Positions 31,458-44,689 of a stretch of 64,000 bases of DNA are shown piece by piece. The translations under genes were made by a program, and so were the position numbers. Positions within the stretch are counted from its first letter, which is position 1. Each line of letters begins with the position of its first letter. The notes below the pieces were generated by a model that had not been told where the DNA came from, did no database searches, and saw only the letters and a list, made by a program, of their open reading frames with translations. The DNA is from Archegozetes longisetosus (Eukaryota; Arthropoda; Arachnida; Sarcoptiformes; Trhypochthoniidae), in assembly GCA_018873245.2 (NCBI GenBank), contig JAEMBT020000009.1:14020112-14084111 (forward strand), given 5' to 3'.

Positions 31458-34400
31458 CTATAGAACGTCTTCAACACAATGCTGAACAACAGGTCCGTAG
31501 ACAACAGCCGAAGCATTAGTGGAGCCATTAGTGATGTGTTTGTGAGATTTGGCGGAATGAGAATTGTTGCTGACATAAGTGGTGGTAGTGGTGAAACTGA
31601 TACAAGAGCCACGATCTCTGTCTCCTCTGGTACGATAGAGTTTGACATTTTCTCCATACCTCAATGACCGAAATGCGAATGTGTTTCTGGGTCCCACTGG
31701 GTATTCACCTCCACGTAGTGTTCTTCGCAGCTTGAAACGCTCGAAGTGGTGTCGGACTGAATTTCTCACCTCTCCGTTACAGAAGCAGTAGAGAACTGCT
31801 ACTGTGAACCCCTATTTAATAGTGTGTGATTAGTCTTATTGAAAATGAAAATAGTTTTTAAGTATGATAAGTTTGAAAAATCTGAAAAATTTGTAAGTCT
31901 GAAGAATCTGAAAAACCCGAAATTCTGAAAGACTGAAAAGTACGAAAGCCTGAAAGTCTGAAAAGTACGAAAGCCTGAAAGTCGGAAAACAAGAACTGAT
32001 AACTAACTTGAGTAGAGACAAGAACGGCAACAAGATATTGAAAGACCACTTTAGCTGTTTTATGAGTTGGTGTGACCAGAACCAACATATAAGCCACTCC
32101 TAATAGAGGAATCAAAACTAGCAACGCTTTAGCTGCTTTTCTGTTAAAATGATAAATAAAAATTAATATAATAGATAATAGATGTCATACATTATTGTTG
32201 TTATACTTACCGGTATTGCTTTGATTCGACACTTGTAGCAGCTCTTAATTTAGTAATCAATACCCACATGATTTTTCCCAGAAAGAATATGTTTATCTGT
32301 TAATTTAGTTTTGTTTTAGTTAATATTTTATAGCTTAAGTTATTGTTTGTTTAAATTAATGTTATATATTGTAAAGTAGTCATGAAAACTAGATCTGGTC
32401 TTGTGGAGAATCTCGCGAGGTCTCTTGGTATCTCGCGAAGTCTCTTGGTATCTCGCTAAGTCTCTCTGTATCTCGTCAAACGAGACAATTTCACAAAACT
32501 TAGACGAAATTTGCTAACTAAAAATAATAAACTGATTATATATCAAAATGACAATCTAAATGATATAAGAATCATGAGCAAGAATGAAATGAAATGAAAT
32601 GACATGCTTTCTAACTGAAATACTTTTAATGCAAATCATATATTTTAATCTCATAATAAAGGGTCAGTAGTTTTGAGACTAAGTTAAGAGTTCTCATGAG
32701 ACGAGATGGTATGAAAGAGAAAATTTTGAAAGAAAATTCAAAACGATACGAGATGAAGAATCATAAATTGAAAAGTTTTCATGACAAATATAGAGAAAGC
32801 TAAGGCTCATTTGAATGAATATTAAATGTTATGGTAAAAGCTATAAAGTAATATATAAAAAATGAAATACCAGAAGCACCAGAATTATGGGACATACAAA
32901 GATATAATCATACAAGTCTTGATTTTGCCATGGACACCTATTAAATAGAATTATATAGTGACTTTATAAATATTCAATTTAGATCAACTAGTAATGCTTA
33001 GTTGTGTTTGGTAGTATCAATTTTATATTCTCAATCTACAGTTTTATTTATTTTATAGATAACACTTACAACGGTGGTTTATAGTTCAAATATTTTAGTC
33101 ATTTATTCTAAAACTTATTTTTTGTTCTACATATTTCTATAATCTATGCTCAAAACCAGTTGAATTTAACTATAAAATATTAAAATATAAATAAGTTATG
33201 TAGAGTTGAGATTCTGAGCAACATTTTAAGCCAACTTTTAACCAAATATCAAACAATTACTAGTTTTCTATGTTCATTATATACCCTGATAGCACGTATG
33301 GATCGTTTTTAGTAAAATAGACTTTGACAGGTGCCCAAACCATTACCACTAGAGCTGGCAAACCTGATTCGAACACATCAATTATGTCAGAATATTTATA
33401 CTTTTAAAATACCTTCAGTTCAGAACTGATTCTTTCATCTTTGAAAGTAGTCCTTTTGATGATATTCGAATTGATGGGAGAGTTCAAATTAACGGTCCTT
33501 AACTGAAATACAGCCCCTCTAATAAAGTTGCCATTAATTCAACAAAACAGTCCGTAATTGCATAGGGGTGTAGTTTGCATATAAAGCGACTCATCCAAAG
33601 ATGAAAGAATCAGTTCTAAGTTTCAAATTATACCCCATCCAATAAAGGCGTAAATGTGAACTTTCACCAGTTCAATTGAGAAAGTTTTGACAACCAATAT
33701 ATATAAATAAAGTCCTTCAACGAACATCCAAAAGAAATTTGTTCCCATCAAATATGTGAGTAGAATAACAATCATACACGAAGCCTATCAATAGGGGAGT
33801 TGTTACTACTTTTCTCAATAAAGCTTTAGGTTGGGTTGGGTTGGGTTAGGTAAGGTTAGGTTAGGTTAGATTAGGTTAGATTTTAACTTACTTTGTTAGA
33901 CGTGGCGGAGGGGTTCGAATGAAGTCTATCTGTAATGATCCAACAAATGGCAATGAGCCTAAGGGCGATTCAAACATTTATTTCAATTAGAAATTTTCTG
34001 TATCCAGTCCAATCAATTCCGAAATTCTTACATATAAGTAACCATTAAATTGGTGTGAATTGTGTTGCGAACGCATCTCAAATCTCTGTAAACCAGATTA
34101 AATACAAATAGACTATTAGTAAATTAGTTGAGTGTAAATCGAGTTTCATAGAGCGCATATAAAAGGATTTATACTTGAAGTACAAAAATATCCAGAGAGC
34201 TATTGTGAGTGCGATCAGAGAAAGTCCGTATCCGATATAATAAATTGTAGCCGCCTCTTTAGCGTCCCACTGGCCCTAAACATGATACAATTAACACCTC
34301 TATAGTTTGAGCATGTAGCCAAGTGTTTTTATAACTTAACTAGAACTAAAACCATGTTTTCTACAGTGTTTTTATATTAACTTTTTAAGATGTGTAATAC

Positions 34401-37400
34401 TTGACAGATTTGACTGTGTAAGTTCAAAGTGAATAAATTAACACCAGAGCAATTATTCTAATTGATAGTTTGACTAATGAAAAATAAAGCCTAAAAATCT
34501 AAAGATAAAACTCGAGAACTGATAGCCAATAGAAAAGTTTAAAATGAAAGCATCGACAATTAATACCTTAAGTATTTCATAATCAGAAGTGAGTGGTTTA
34601 CATTTGCCATAGTCAGCTTTATCAGCCCAGGTCCCATTCGCGAGACATAAACGCGATACGTTCTCTGCAATCAAACTTAAACTTAAGAATGATATATTAA
34701 GGTGAAAGCTGATAACAAGATTGAGATTAATGCTTACGCGATGTATCATACGGGACACCATTTAATTCAGAAAAACAAGGAATAATAGATAAATGTTCGG
34801 CAAAAGTGAAATACCAACATGAAACTCCGTCCCATGTCGTGTTGCAATATAACATTTTTGGATCTATTAATTATAAAATAAATATGTTTTAAATCAGCAT
34901 GCTCATTAAATTACTGGCTTTAGGTTAGGTTAGGTTAGGTTAGGTTAGGTTAGGTCAGTAGACTTACCAATTCTACATCTGAATTACAAGAACATAAAAT
35001 ATTCAAAGTGGTAAGAAATATGTCCTATTATCAGGTTTAGAATTTAAAGTGTTAAAAGCAAGCATAAGCAACTGATTGGTGAAATCTTTGCAGTATACGA
35101 CGAAATAACGGGTTTCTCTGTCATTAATATTCTAGACAAAAACAGCTGCAATGTGACAAACTTTTATAACAATCATAATTCAAATTGAGGCTGAAAGGCT
35201 TTGGTGAACAGATGAAGTTAGGTTATAATGAGATTTTGGGAAGATTGCGAACTTAGTAGAAAATACTTAGACATAGATCAAACGTTCTAAAATTAGTTCA
35301 ATTTATTGTTTTAGCAATGATTCCGGAAATGACTGTTACATTCAGTCTGATCGCTTTTAGTAGAGCCTAGAGAGAGTTTGAGCTTGGTTATTGATTATGA
35401 TTTAAAAGTCATTTAGCTGCATGTTCAAATTAGACAGATTTAACTGAATCATAATTTAGTCTATCCATTAGCGAGATGTATTACAACCATTAATGAGATA
35501 ATCTTCAACTTAAGTACTACTTAACTATTGCTCAGAATTAAATTAATTTGACTTATAATGATTAATTCTGACATTTTATATAAATGTTCTGTGCTATTGT
35601 ATTAGAGGTTAGTTAGGTTAGGTATGATTGATATTATGGAGTATTTATCTCAATATAAAGCATATAGCATAATCATATATTGAAATAATTCTATAAGTTA
35701 AGTACTGCTCTGATTGGCTAGTTTAGAGTTAGGTTAGGTTAGGTTGGATTAGGTTAGGTTAGATTAGGTTAGGTTTAGAGTTAGAGCTAAAATAAAAGCA
35801 TGTATTAATTTATTATTTCTAATACTGTTCTATTCGTTACCAGCTCTAATTTTATATTAAAATTTATATTTTATTATTTATATGATGATAATAGTAAACT
35901 ATCTTACAATTAACTTATTAATTAAATGAAATTAATACGTAAATTAATTTTTATATTTATTATTAAATGTATGATTGCAGTTTAATAATTGAATGAACAA
36001 ATAGATTGTTGCATAAATACATAAACTTATTCCCATTTGAGTAACTTTTCTAGAGAATTTGCATTATATTAATGTATATTCTAAACGATTGTATTCTACT
36101 AATGTATATTCTAAACAATTTGTTTTCTTAATGTATTACTCTCCAAGCAAATCTTCAGACAGAACTTTAAAAAATTACAAAAACTAAAACTTAAGAGTTT
36201 CGAACTAGTCCATAGAGTGGCGCTTATTCTACAGAATATACAGAATAGCTTGAATCTATGGCTATGTTATATATTATAAATGATTTTTCTTATATCTGAT
36301 TTATCTTTACTTGTTTATACAATATACAATATTTTGATCATCTTATAATAGATTGAATTTAAATCTAATTGTCGGATCAGTTCTGTAAACATTTTCGAAT
36401 TAGAGATAGGACCCTATAGAACTGATTCAACGAAATATCAGTAGAAATTTCGAAACTTATACAGACAATCGAAAATAAATCAATTGTAGACAAGCATTCA
36501 AGTAAAAAATAATTCGATTAACTGAATGAAGAAGAAAATAGCAGACAAAATTAAGTAATTTTAGTAATAGTTAATATTCTCAACAATGATGGTTGTATAT
36601 AAAGAATATATTTGATGTAGAGTATGACTTTTGTAAGGATCACTGGCTTTAAATATTGAATTATTGACTTTAAATATATAAAACCAGCCATAAGTTGAGT
36701 AAATAAATTACGATCAAATAAATTACCATCAAATACTTAAGAGTATATATAAGTTGATCAATAAAACTATAAATTATTTACTCTATAAATCATATACTAA
36801 ATCAAACATTTATCTTAACTAAATAAGAATGTTAGAGTTTGAGGTGATTTATGTAATAATTTTAAATTTTTATATGCTTTTATTTAGTTGTATCGGTGAC
36901 TAAAATGCGCTTATTTGTTAGGTCTAGGTATGAGTATCTCAGCCAGACTAGTTTGAAATCACTTAATCATTAAAATATCTACTAAACTATTATCAATCTT
37001 TTAATTAATATTTAACTATAACCAATCGATTGATGCATCAGATAAATATAGTTTCAGATTTTGTTGTGACATTTTATGTTCAGCTCACATATATATATAT
37101 AAGTGTAGAAAATATGTCTTATGGACTGTAACTATGAACTGGCTATAGATTGTCTAGTTATATATGATGTGAAATTTGACAACAAATCATCAGAGAATCA
37201 TCGAAAATAAAATCATTTAAAATATTGACAGATATATGAGAAATAAAAATATAATTTAAGCTATAAAAAGCTCAGCTAATAGGGGAGTAGTAGGTATGAT
37301 ATAACTTATTATTCATAAGATCTTAACAGTAGAATTTATTCATAATCATTTGACTCATATTGTCACATTTCATGAATATATGAATATATGAATAAACTAA

Positions 37401-40400
37401 AATTTTTTCCAAACAAATCATATATACGAGTATTGCATTTCTTGACAGATTAAATATGAGTGAGTTTGGTGGCTGTCAAGTTGTTAAATCTTATATTTGA
37501 AGATCAGATTAATGGTAAAAATGAATATCATATACTTTCTTATTAATTTTGTATCTAACAGAATAATATTTCATTTTCCACTCGATTTTGATAAAAGTAA
37601 TTGGTTTCAAAATAGGACTAATTCGAGACCCAGTCGGAAATCAAAATTCAGATACATTTCAATGAAAACAGTATTTCTGTATATGAATCATATCTAGAAA
37701 ACCTGGGAAATATTCGCAAAATCAAATAGGATTAGAAATGATGAGGAAATTTCCCTATCAAATCAAACCCGGACACTTTTAGATGTCGGACTAATCATCT
37801 TGAGTAGCTATAATAATCTTGCCGGAAATCTTACTAATATAGAAACATTGTTGAATCTTAGGATAAGTGACTTGAATCCTACACGAAATTTGTCGGACTT
37901 TTCAATGTTGGATTGGACACACTCAATGAAAATAATAATAATAATAAAAGTTGTAATAGTAGTAATAATAAGCCGACGAGCAGTTCCTCAAAGCACGCGC
38001 AACTTTTAGATGTCAGGTTAAGTCTTTTTAATAACAATAACTATCCTGCAACAAATCCTATCAGTCCTGTAGCACTGCTGAATCCTAGAATCAACATATT
38101 AAACAATAATAACAGTTTTGTCAGAAATTCTGTTAATCCCTTAGGTCTGATAAATCTGGAGATCAATGGTTTGAATAGGAAAAACAATCCTGTGGGAAGT
38201 CCTACTATTCTCACCGGACTAATAAACCTAGGAATTCATATTTTAGATAATAACGGAAATCATGCTTCAGAAAATCCTTCCATACTTGAAGAACTTTTGT
38301 ACAAGTATCAGGTCGAGAATCTTTCTGACCCGGCAGATATTTTGAATATTGAGTTAAGTGCTAACTCGAAATCAAATTTGTCGAATAATGAAAGAAATTC
38401 CCCACAGAATTCCATACAGAATTTTGCAATGAATTCTGACAGACCAATGAATGGTATGACTTTTGTAGATGAAATATAAAGTAGTAATTTTAGTCATACT
38501 AAATGGCATAATAATAGTTGTGCGATGATCAACAGGTCAATTCTGAGATCAGAGGACATTCTTTTGCTTAGAACATAAATGCTAACCAATATATCGTTCC
38601 GACATTTGAAGGACAGCAGTCGGAAAGCGGTAGAATGAAGTAAAAGGAAGGCAAAGAATTATTTTTTAATCAACTTTTTCTAGGGTTTCGTCCAAGGAAT
38701 AAGTCATTATTTTTCTGAATGATTCCCTTAAAGATTGCCATTTATTGCGAACAACAATTCAATGACTATATCGAAACAGAATATTCAAAGGACAGAATCA
38801 ATCAAGACAGAATATTCGAAATCAAATCAAATATGACAAATAATTTAAAAAATCAACAGTCACAATATTGAGCCATTCATTAATCTTTAATAATTTCAGA
38901 CAATGTTAATCAAAATTACAACACAACCAGTACCTAAAGGAAGATCTCAATGAAGTAGGTGATTAGAAGTTAATTAAATTAGAAATATTTGGATCAAAAT
39001 TTAGTTAATCGACAAGTAAACAAACAGAATATGAAGATTTTAGTAGTTGAAAATATTTGTTCAAAGCCAATAATAAGTATTTTTAGTAAAGTGCTCACAA
39101 CGGTGACAAACAGTATAGATCCCAACAGAGTCCCAATGTGTTCAAAACACATAAATGCAAACTAATAGTCACGCAATAGAAAACAACTAAGCCAATATAG
39201 CAATTCAAACACCAGTTGCACCACAAGGTCTTCAATTAATTCAAAATCTAGTTTTATATTCCTAACTATTATTGTTGTTATCTACACTTCGATCTTCACT
39301 GAATATCAATTCAGTTCAAGAATCGAGTCGAAGTAAGATAATCATAGTTGATATTTGATGTGAATGAATAATTCAGAATTCATATTTTAGGTAATATAGA
39401 GTTAGTCTAGCCTAACCTAATCTAACCCCATCTAATGACTATTGATTAGATAGTCTAGCATACAAGCTTACAAATTGTAGTCTAAACATCATACTATTAA
39501 AGAACAATATATCGGACATTAATCTATACATTTTTGAATCACAACTAATATCAGTAACAGACAAGGAAGTCTATAAAAGAACATTTAAAGTATAGTCAGC
39601 AACTGAAAAAGCGGATACGATAACTAAAGTGAGACATACAAAAATAGGAGAAGACAGACAATAGTAGTGTGATATATAAAACTCTATTTAATGGGCAGGA
39701 CGCAGAAATCAATTACAACAAATTGCTGCGAACAGCTTTGTCTCACATAAAATTTTTATTCTACGGAGTATTTGCTGGACAATATCTGGCCTTATATGTC
39801 CCCTATAGACTAATAAGTCCCTTAGACCAATAAGTCCCTTTTAGATCAATATGTCCCTTATAGACCATTATGTCCCTTATAAACTCGTACCTAACTTCAC
39901 CACAATTTCTCACGTTAATAGCTGGAAAGATTGTTATTTTTTGTCTACTGTCTATGGATAGCTTTTTTACATCTATCATAACGCAAGTCATCCAAACCAG
40001 AAAGTCTAGTCTATTCAAAATTCATTCATGAGTATCTTAATTGATATTCTAAATCTTTTGAGGGAAGTATCTGACCACAAGGTTACGAATTTTGAAAAAA
40101 TGTTTACTATGAACTAGTAATGACCATAAATGCTATTCAACTCGACTGGCCTGCACAAGAGCACAATCTATTAACTTTAGAAAATTGTTAACCAATGCAA
40201 AACTGAATAGCACTTTCAATGTGGTTGGCAGAATTGTGAGCGATCTAAATAAAGCAAAATAAATGCGAGTTAAAGTTACAAATCATGTACATATGTATGA
40301 AACGATAGGATAGTTACATGAAATTCTCAAGTCTGTTATGCTTGAATTGTCAAAATAAATCTCAATTAGGATTATCGTTTCAAGCTTTTAATTGTACTTT

Positions 40401-43400
40401 TTTTAGCCATGTACTTATATAAATAAACTTATATTCGAGTACAAGTACATGCTTAGGAAAAATACAATTAAAAGCTTGAAGCGATAATCCTAATTGAGAT
40501 CTACTCCGATAATTGAGATATAACAGAGATTGAGAATTTCATGTAACTATCCTATCATTTCATGCATATGTGCATGATTTGTAATTATAACTCTCATTTA
40601 TTTTGCTTTAGGTTGCTCACAATTTGCCAAACATATTGAAAATACTATTCAGTTTTGATTGACTAACAATTTTGAAAAGTTAATAGATTGTACTCTTGTG
40701 CAGGTCAACCGATCTGAATAGCATTTATGATCATTTGATGTCATGAGTAGTAATATTTTCAAAATTGGTCACTTTGGTCATATACCCTCCTTGTTAACTT
40801 TGGTTAAGACCTAATTGGAAGAAATCAATAATACGACTGTTTGACTGATATAATAATTTTCTGATGAGATGAGTTGCTGAATCGGAAAGAAATTCTCAAA
40901 AGTTGATATTATATGAATTCGGTTAGGGTTTTTATGATTTAGCCGAACATTAGATAGAAAGACAAAAGTATTGTCGATCGATGAAAAGAAAGAAAAGGAT
41001 TTTATGTCTGGTTAGGAGAAATCATTTTATGGACTTGTTGACAATAGTATCTATGAAAAGAATCTGATAGAAGAGGTTGAGTATTATGACATCTGTTTTG
41101 AGGTTGTTGGTCAATGTATGCTCGTATGAACAATTTCTCCTATCATTACAATCTGGAAGACTTGACTAAAATCTGAATTGACATCTACTTCAATGGTACT
41201 TTCGATCAGCTGCCTAACTTCTATATTTATTCTTATTTGAGCTAATTTCGGTTTATTTCAATCAATCTGATTTGCAAATGTAAATTTAGCTAACCTAACC
41301 TAATCTGATCTAACCTAACCTAACCTAACCTAACCTAACCTAACTAAATATTTTGTTATCAGAACTTATTATAAGTCTGTTTAAGATTGCTTACGATCAT
41401 GACTGTTGATTTAGTTTAGCTTTACGCCTAATCTAATCTAATCTAACCTAAAACTTGTCACATAGAATAGAAGGTCTTTTAAATGAAGTCCAAATTTAGA
41501 AGTTTTAGAATAGATATTCTCAGTGATCCCTAAACAATCTAAATACAAATTTTCTTATTGTACTAATAGAAGTTGACTTGACTTCAATTGAGATCTCATG
41601 AAAATTCAATAGATCTCAATTCGATTTGTTTCTGATGGATTGGTTTGCTAAGTCAATTTCTTATTGGAAATTCACCAAGATTCACCAAAATTCAACCAAA
41701 ATTCACCAAGATTCACCAAGATTCACCAAAATTCAACCAAAATTCACCAAGATTCACCAAAATTCACCAAACAATCTATGTAATGTTTTTCTTTAAATTC
41801 AACTTTTATAACAAACAAGTGGTCGAGTGCTATAAAGTGCTATTTGTATTGTTATCTATGTTTTTGTTTGTATTGTTATCTATATTGTTATCTATATTAC
41901 CATTTGAGTTATAATTGAATTAGTGATAGAACTCCAAACGAGTCAACTAAATATAACTTAAATAGTTTAAAACATAGTAAAAATAAGGTATACACTTAAG
42001 ATAATATAAAATAACATGTTTTCAAATGGTGTTTAGGATTAAATATTACTTAAAGCAAAAAATAACCTAATAAATCCTTGATAGAGTCAAAATATGAAGT
42101 ATTCAACATCTATATGAAGCATGCATTCTACATGCTCTACTGACGCATAGCTGTAACAGTCTCAGGTTTATAATTCAAACTTAAATACATGCAATTTAGA
42201 CTAGAGTATTGAGTTGAAAGATAAAACCGCTTAAGCTTGGTTTATGATTCATGTAGGTTTGGGTATAAGGAAGTTAAGTTGTTACTATAACAATGTCCTC
42301 CCTATGTCTAGTACACTATATGCGCTATTCTCACCTAATCTGATCTAACTGAATTTACTACCAGTACAACTAATTTAGGTTAGGTCGAAGATCAAGTTAG
42401 GCTAGATAAGAATATGCTAGGTATAGTAAAACGATATTCCGGTAACCACATTATTCATTTATGCCAAAATCCTACTTCAACTACAAACCGAACTCTAACC
42501 AGAAAAGCTTATGAATTTGTTGTTGTTCACAATATTATTGACAACTTCTTATGACAATAAGTTAATTGATTAGTTGTTGAAAAAAAGGCTGATCTCTATA
42601 TTGGTTTTTATCAAGAGAAGTGCATCTGAATAATGATATTAAGTTTTATCTATATATCTGTATCTATATATATATTCATGCAATGAAGCAATAAAGTAGT
42701 GGGGCAATTGAGTAGAATAATATTCTTTATTGTTTACTAACTATAAATCAAATATGATATTGAGTGGGGAGAGAGAGAGAGATATGCGAAATATAAAATG
42801 AAACTGTAACAAAATCTATCTGATTTTATCATCATCTCTATTAGTTATACATGACGATGAATATAATTATTAATTTTAATCTGGTCTATATTTAGCTAAA
42901 TATTTGTTTTATATAATTTCAATTCTAGCTAAATCAATCTAGATGAATCAACCGGAAAATCAGCGTTAAACTACTGCAAACATGTCTATGTATTGTTGAG
43001 TTGGCAATATCAGTAATGTTAACTGAATTATAAATATTACATGGAATATATCTATTGTTGGGTTAGTAATATCTTTAATGTTAACTGAATTATAAATAGT
43101 ATATGCAATTTATTTCACTTCACTATTTGAGTGATTGATGATAATGGAAAGTTTAATCATATATGTTTTATATTAATTTAATTTGCTAAAAGAGTATAAT
43201 CATTGCTTTAATTAATTCGTTATGTTATATTTATATTATTCATTTTCAAATCTGTTGGTAGACTTTTAGGATTGCCCTTTTTTGATTGTAGCTGTTGAGT
43301 TATAAGTAATTTTGTTAATTTTTTAAATTGTAATTATTTTTGAACCATCCCTTAATCCTAATAGTTATTTTTGAACCATCCCTTAATCCTAATAATTATT

Positions 43401-44256
43401 TTATTTTAAAATATTAAGTCTATAAAAATTGCTAATACCTATACGACTGAAAATCATACATTTATTCATAAAACTTATCATAAATTTGATGAATCTGTTC
43501 GAAAGGCGTACCGTCAACAAGATCAAATATGTCCCTAGCCTAGAAATCACTTCTAAGTTCTATATTATTGAATTTCAAATTTCAAACATTTTAAGTATTC
43601 GATTCAAAATCAAGTTACTAAAAGTAGTCGACAAGTTATAGAATCTGTAGTTACAGTGTGTTTCATGTAAGAACAACGTGGCCGCAAGTATATTTGACCC
43701 TCAGATCATTTCACCATTTAAAAGGCCAAACGATGAAAACGATCAAATTCATATTCTTGATTGACTATACATTAATAAATAGTAGCCCTTAATAGGCAAA
43801 AAAGTTAGGATCATATGAAATATAGACGAAAGACACTATACTTATAAGTAGACCTCCGCCATATATTTATGGGTCAAGGATCTCATATAGCAAATATAGT
43901 ACATCAATCTGCTATAATTACTCTTTAATTTAAAGATTGATATGTCTATATAATACAGCTAAGTTTACAATTAGTAGTTAAAAGTTAACCTAATTAATAA
44001 CGACTAGAACTATAAATAATAGAACTAAAAATATATGAAAATATAACAAAATATAACTATATATATAACAAAATATATAGCTATATATAAAGCAAAAAAT
44101 ATATAAATATAAATTCCAATCATTACCTCTAGTTGTAATATTAGTTTCACTAGACAAACAATCAATTTCAGCATTACTCATTGATGATAGAGATAAATCA
44201 AATTCAGTAGTGTTATTTATATCAATATCTTCCACTGTCCAATTCGTGTAATTCAT
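31458..44256 (-). CDS. Class B GPCR, CRF/diuretic-hormone-44 receptor-like, 12 exons, 481 aa
   Basis: Exons (5' to 3' on minus): 44127-44256, 34738-34863, 34567-34664, 34175-34275, 34032-34085, 33892-33958, 33634-33784, 33285-33363, 32871-32937, 32211-32296, 32008-32140, 31458-31811. All junctions are GT-AG and keep frame (1446 nt). The ectodomain has N-glycosylation sites (NYT, NWT, NNTT, NIT) and exactly the six hormone-receptor-domain cysteines (C33, C50, C59, C73, C92, C107) with [25 protein letters not shown] and [18 protein letters not shown]1 is [22 protein letters not shown]2 follows [18 protein letters not shown]3 carries C195, which pairs with C270 (SGCPWQNQ). TM5/ICL3 has [22 protein letters not shown]7 has [16 protein letters not shown]. 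The Ser/Thr-rich tail ends in EDVL. The family binds CRF-like diuretic hormones and couples to Gs in secretory epithelia and neurons. DH44R is favoured over DH31/PDF receptors by the ectodomain and ICL3. No N-terminal signal peptide is visible. The first intron is 9.3 kb; the others are 54 bp to about 600 bp. Confidence 0.85.
31866..31992. repeat. Intronic minisatellite (GPCR intron 11)
   Basis: Tandem variants of CTGAAAAGTACGAAAGC and TCTGAAAAAT, including two copies of a 25-bp unit. It lies between the TM6-TM7 exons and starts about 50 bases from the last exon. Confidence 0.7.
32407..32478. repeat. 20-bp minisatellite (GPCR intron 9)
   Basis: About 3.5 units of TCTCGCGAAGTCTCTTGGTA with small variation. 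Confidence 0.8.
33833..33880. repeat. Interstitial telomere-like (TTAGG)n in GPCR intron 6
   Basis: TTGGGTTGGG, then TTAGGTAAGG, then TTAGG units fill the middle of a ~107-bp intron and end about 10 bases from the exon 6 donor. Confidence 0.8.
34920..34955. repeat. Interstitial telomere-like (TTAGG)7
   Basis: Seven perfect TTAGG units near the 3' end of the long GPCR intron 1, about 60 bases from the exon 2 acceptor. Confidence 0.9.
35727..35776. repeat. Interstitial telomere-like (TTAGG)n
   Basis: About eight TTAGG units with GGATT/AGATT variants, inside GPCR intron 1. A shorter pair lies at about 35607-35622. Confidence 0.8.
36975..37110 (+). repeat. Dispersed repeat, copy B
   Basis: Shares AACCAATCGATTGATGCATC and AGATAAATA with copies A (4.6 kb) and C (60.3 kb). 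It ends in a TA-rich tract and lacks the C-rich end seen in the other two. Inside GPCR intron 1. Confidence 0.45.
37800..38479 (+). CDS. Asn-rich leucine-repeat ORF, unknown, probably decaying
   Basis: A plus-strand open frame of 188 codons (ATG at 37913) rich in Asn and Ser. It contains about four imperfect units of roughly 26 residues with the pattern N-P-x-x-LLN-x-x-IN-x-[36 protein letters not shown] and [16 protein letters not shown] poly-Asn start ([15 protein letters not shown]) precedes them. The same unit ([20 protein letters not shown]) is found upstream at 37840-37890 in another frame, so a frameshift near 37925 in a poly(AAT) tract has probably split a longer ORF. No signal peptide or membrane segment. 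It lies inside the first intron of the GPCR on the opposite strand. It may be a nested gene, a retrogene, or a coding-looking repeat; I cannot assign function. Confidence 0.35.
38490..39790. other. AT-rich intronic DNA, no gene seen
   Basis: Part of GPCR intron 1. Asn-rich short open stretches recall the ORF just before it but have stops. Confidence 0.35.
39795..39885. repeat. ~20-bp minisatellite
   Basis: About four units of ATGTCCCTTATAGACCAATA and variants, inside GPCR intron 1. Confidence 0.75.
40087..40767. repeat. ~680-bp palindrome (arms ~330 bp)
   Basis: The left arm (40087-40427) is repeated in inverted order at about 40436-40767: ATAAATGCTATTCAACTCGA faces the complement of TCGGTTGACCTG...GAATAGCATTTAT. 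AGGATTATCGTTTCAAGCTT faces AAGCTTGAAGCGATAATCCT close to the centre. Identity is roughly 85%, with an 8-10 bp loop. No ORF. A foldback transposon or an inverted duplication within GPCR intron 1. Confidence 0.75.
41291..41345. repeat. Interstitial telomere-like (AACCT)n
   Basis: About ten AACCT units with AATCTGATCT variants, then a shorter TCTAATCTAATCTAACCT stretch at 41430-41450. Confidence 0.85.
41665..41771. repeat. 10/11-bp minisatellite
   Basis: Units of ATTCACCAAG, ATTCACCAAA and ATTCAACCAAA form a higher-order repeat of about 43 bases, twice. The encoded FTKIHQ repeats are a by-product. Confidence 0.85.
41780..43989. other. AT-rich intronic DNA with two local duplications
   Basis: GPCR intron 1. 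A roughly 67-bp duplication lies at 42985-43110 (TTAACTGAATTATAAATA shared) and a 35-bp duplication at 43331-43399 (TTTTTGAACCATCCCTTAAT shared). No coding signal. Confidence 0.5.
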
Positions 44257-44499
44257 ATTTGATTAATTTGATTTTATTTCACCTCAACTTTTATAATCAA
44301 CTATTTTCTGCTTAACTTTCAGTTCATTGACAGAACTATTTGGTGGTCATATTGAAGCGTATTTCGCTCATGTCATAGTCATAGTTAGTTGTTGATTCAT
44401 GACTGGCAACTCTACAAATCATTGTCATCTCAATCTTTTCCAATAGATCCTATATGTTCAGATGTTTTTCATTTCAATTTGACACTTTTGTAGTGCTTT

Positions 44500-44670
44500 T
44501 CTGGCCAGCTTTAGGTAGTGTCCTGGTCAGTTATATATAGTGTCCTGGTCAGTTATATATAGTGTCCCTGGTCACTTTCAGACAGTTCCTCGTCAGTTTG
44601 TAGTTAATATTCTTCCTGTCAGTTTTAGATAGTATCTTCTGGTCAATCTGTAGATAGTATTCTTCAGGTG
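44500..44670. repeat. ~24-bp minisatellite upstream of the GPCR
   Basis: About seven diverged units of AGTGTCCTGGTCAGTTATAT, beginning about 250 bases upstream of the receptor ATG. It therefore lies in or near the 5' UTR or proximal promoter. Confidence 0.75.
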
Positions 44671-44689
44671 AATGAGCGACTCTATTGGA

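Noticed and set aside
41030-41140. Plus-strand open stretch [20 protein letters not shown] after a GGTTAG
   Set aside because: Only 37 codons, a weak acceptor, and no upstream exon; chance occurrence cannot be excluded.
41645-41914. 89-codon open stretch with FTKIHQ repeats
   Set aside because: It is produced by the 10/11-bp ATTCACCAAR minisatellite followed by a TTGTTATC-type repeat.
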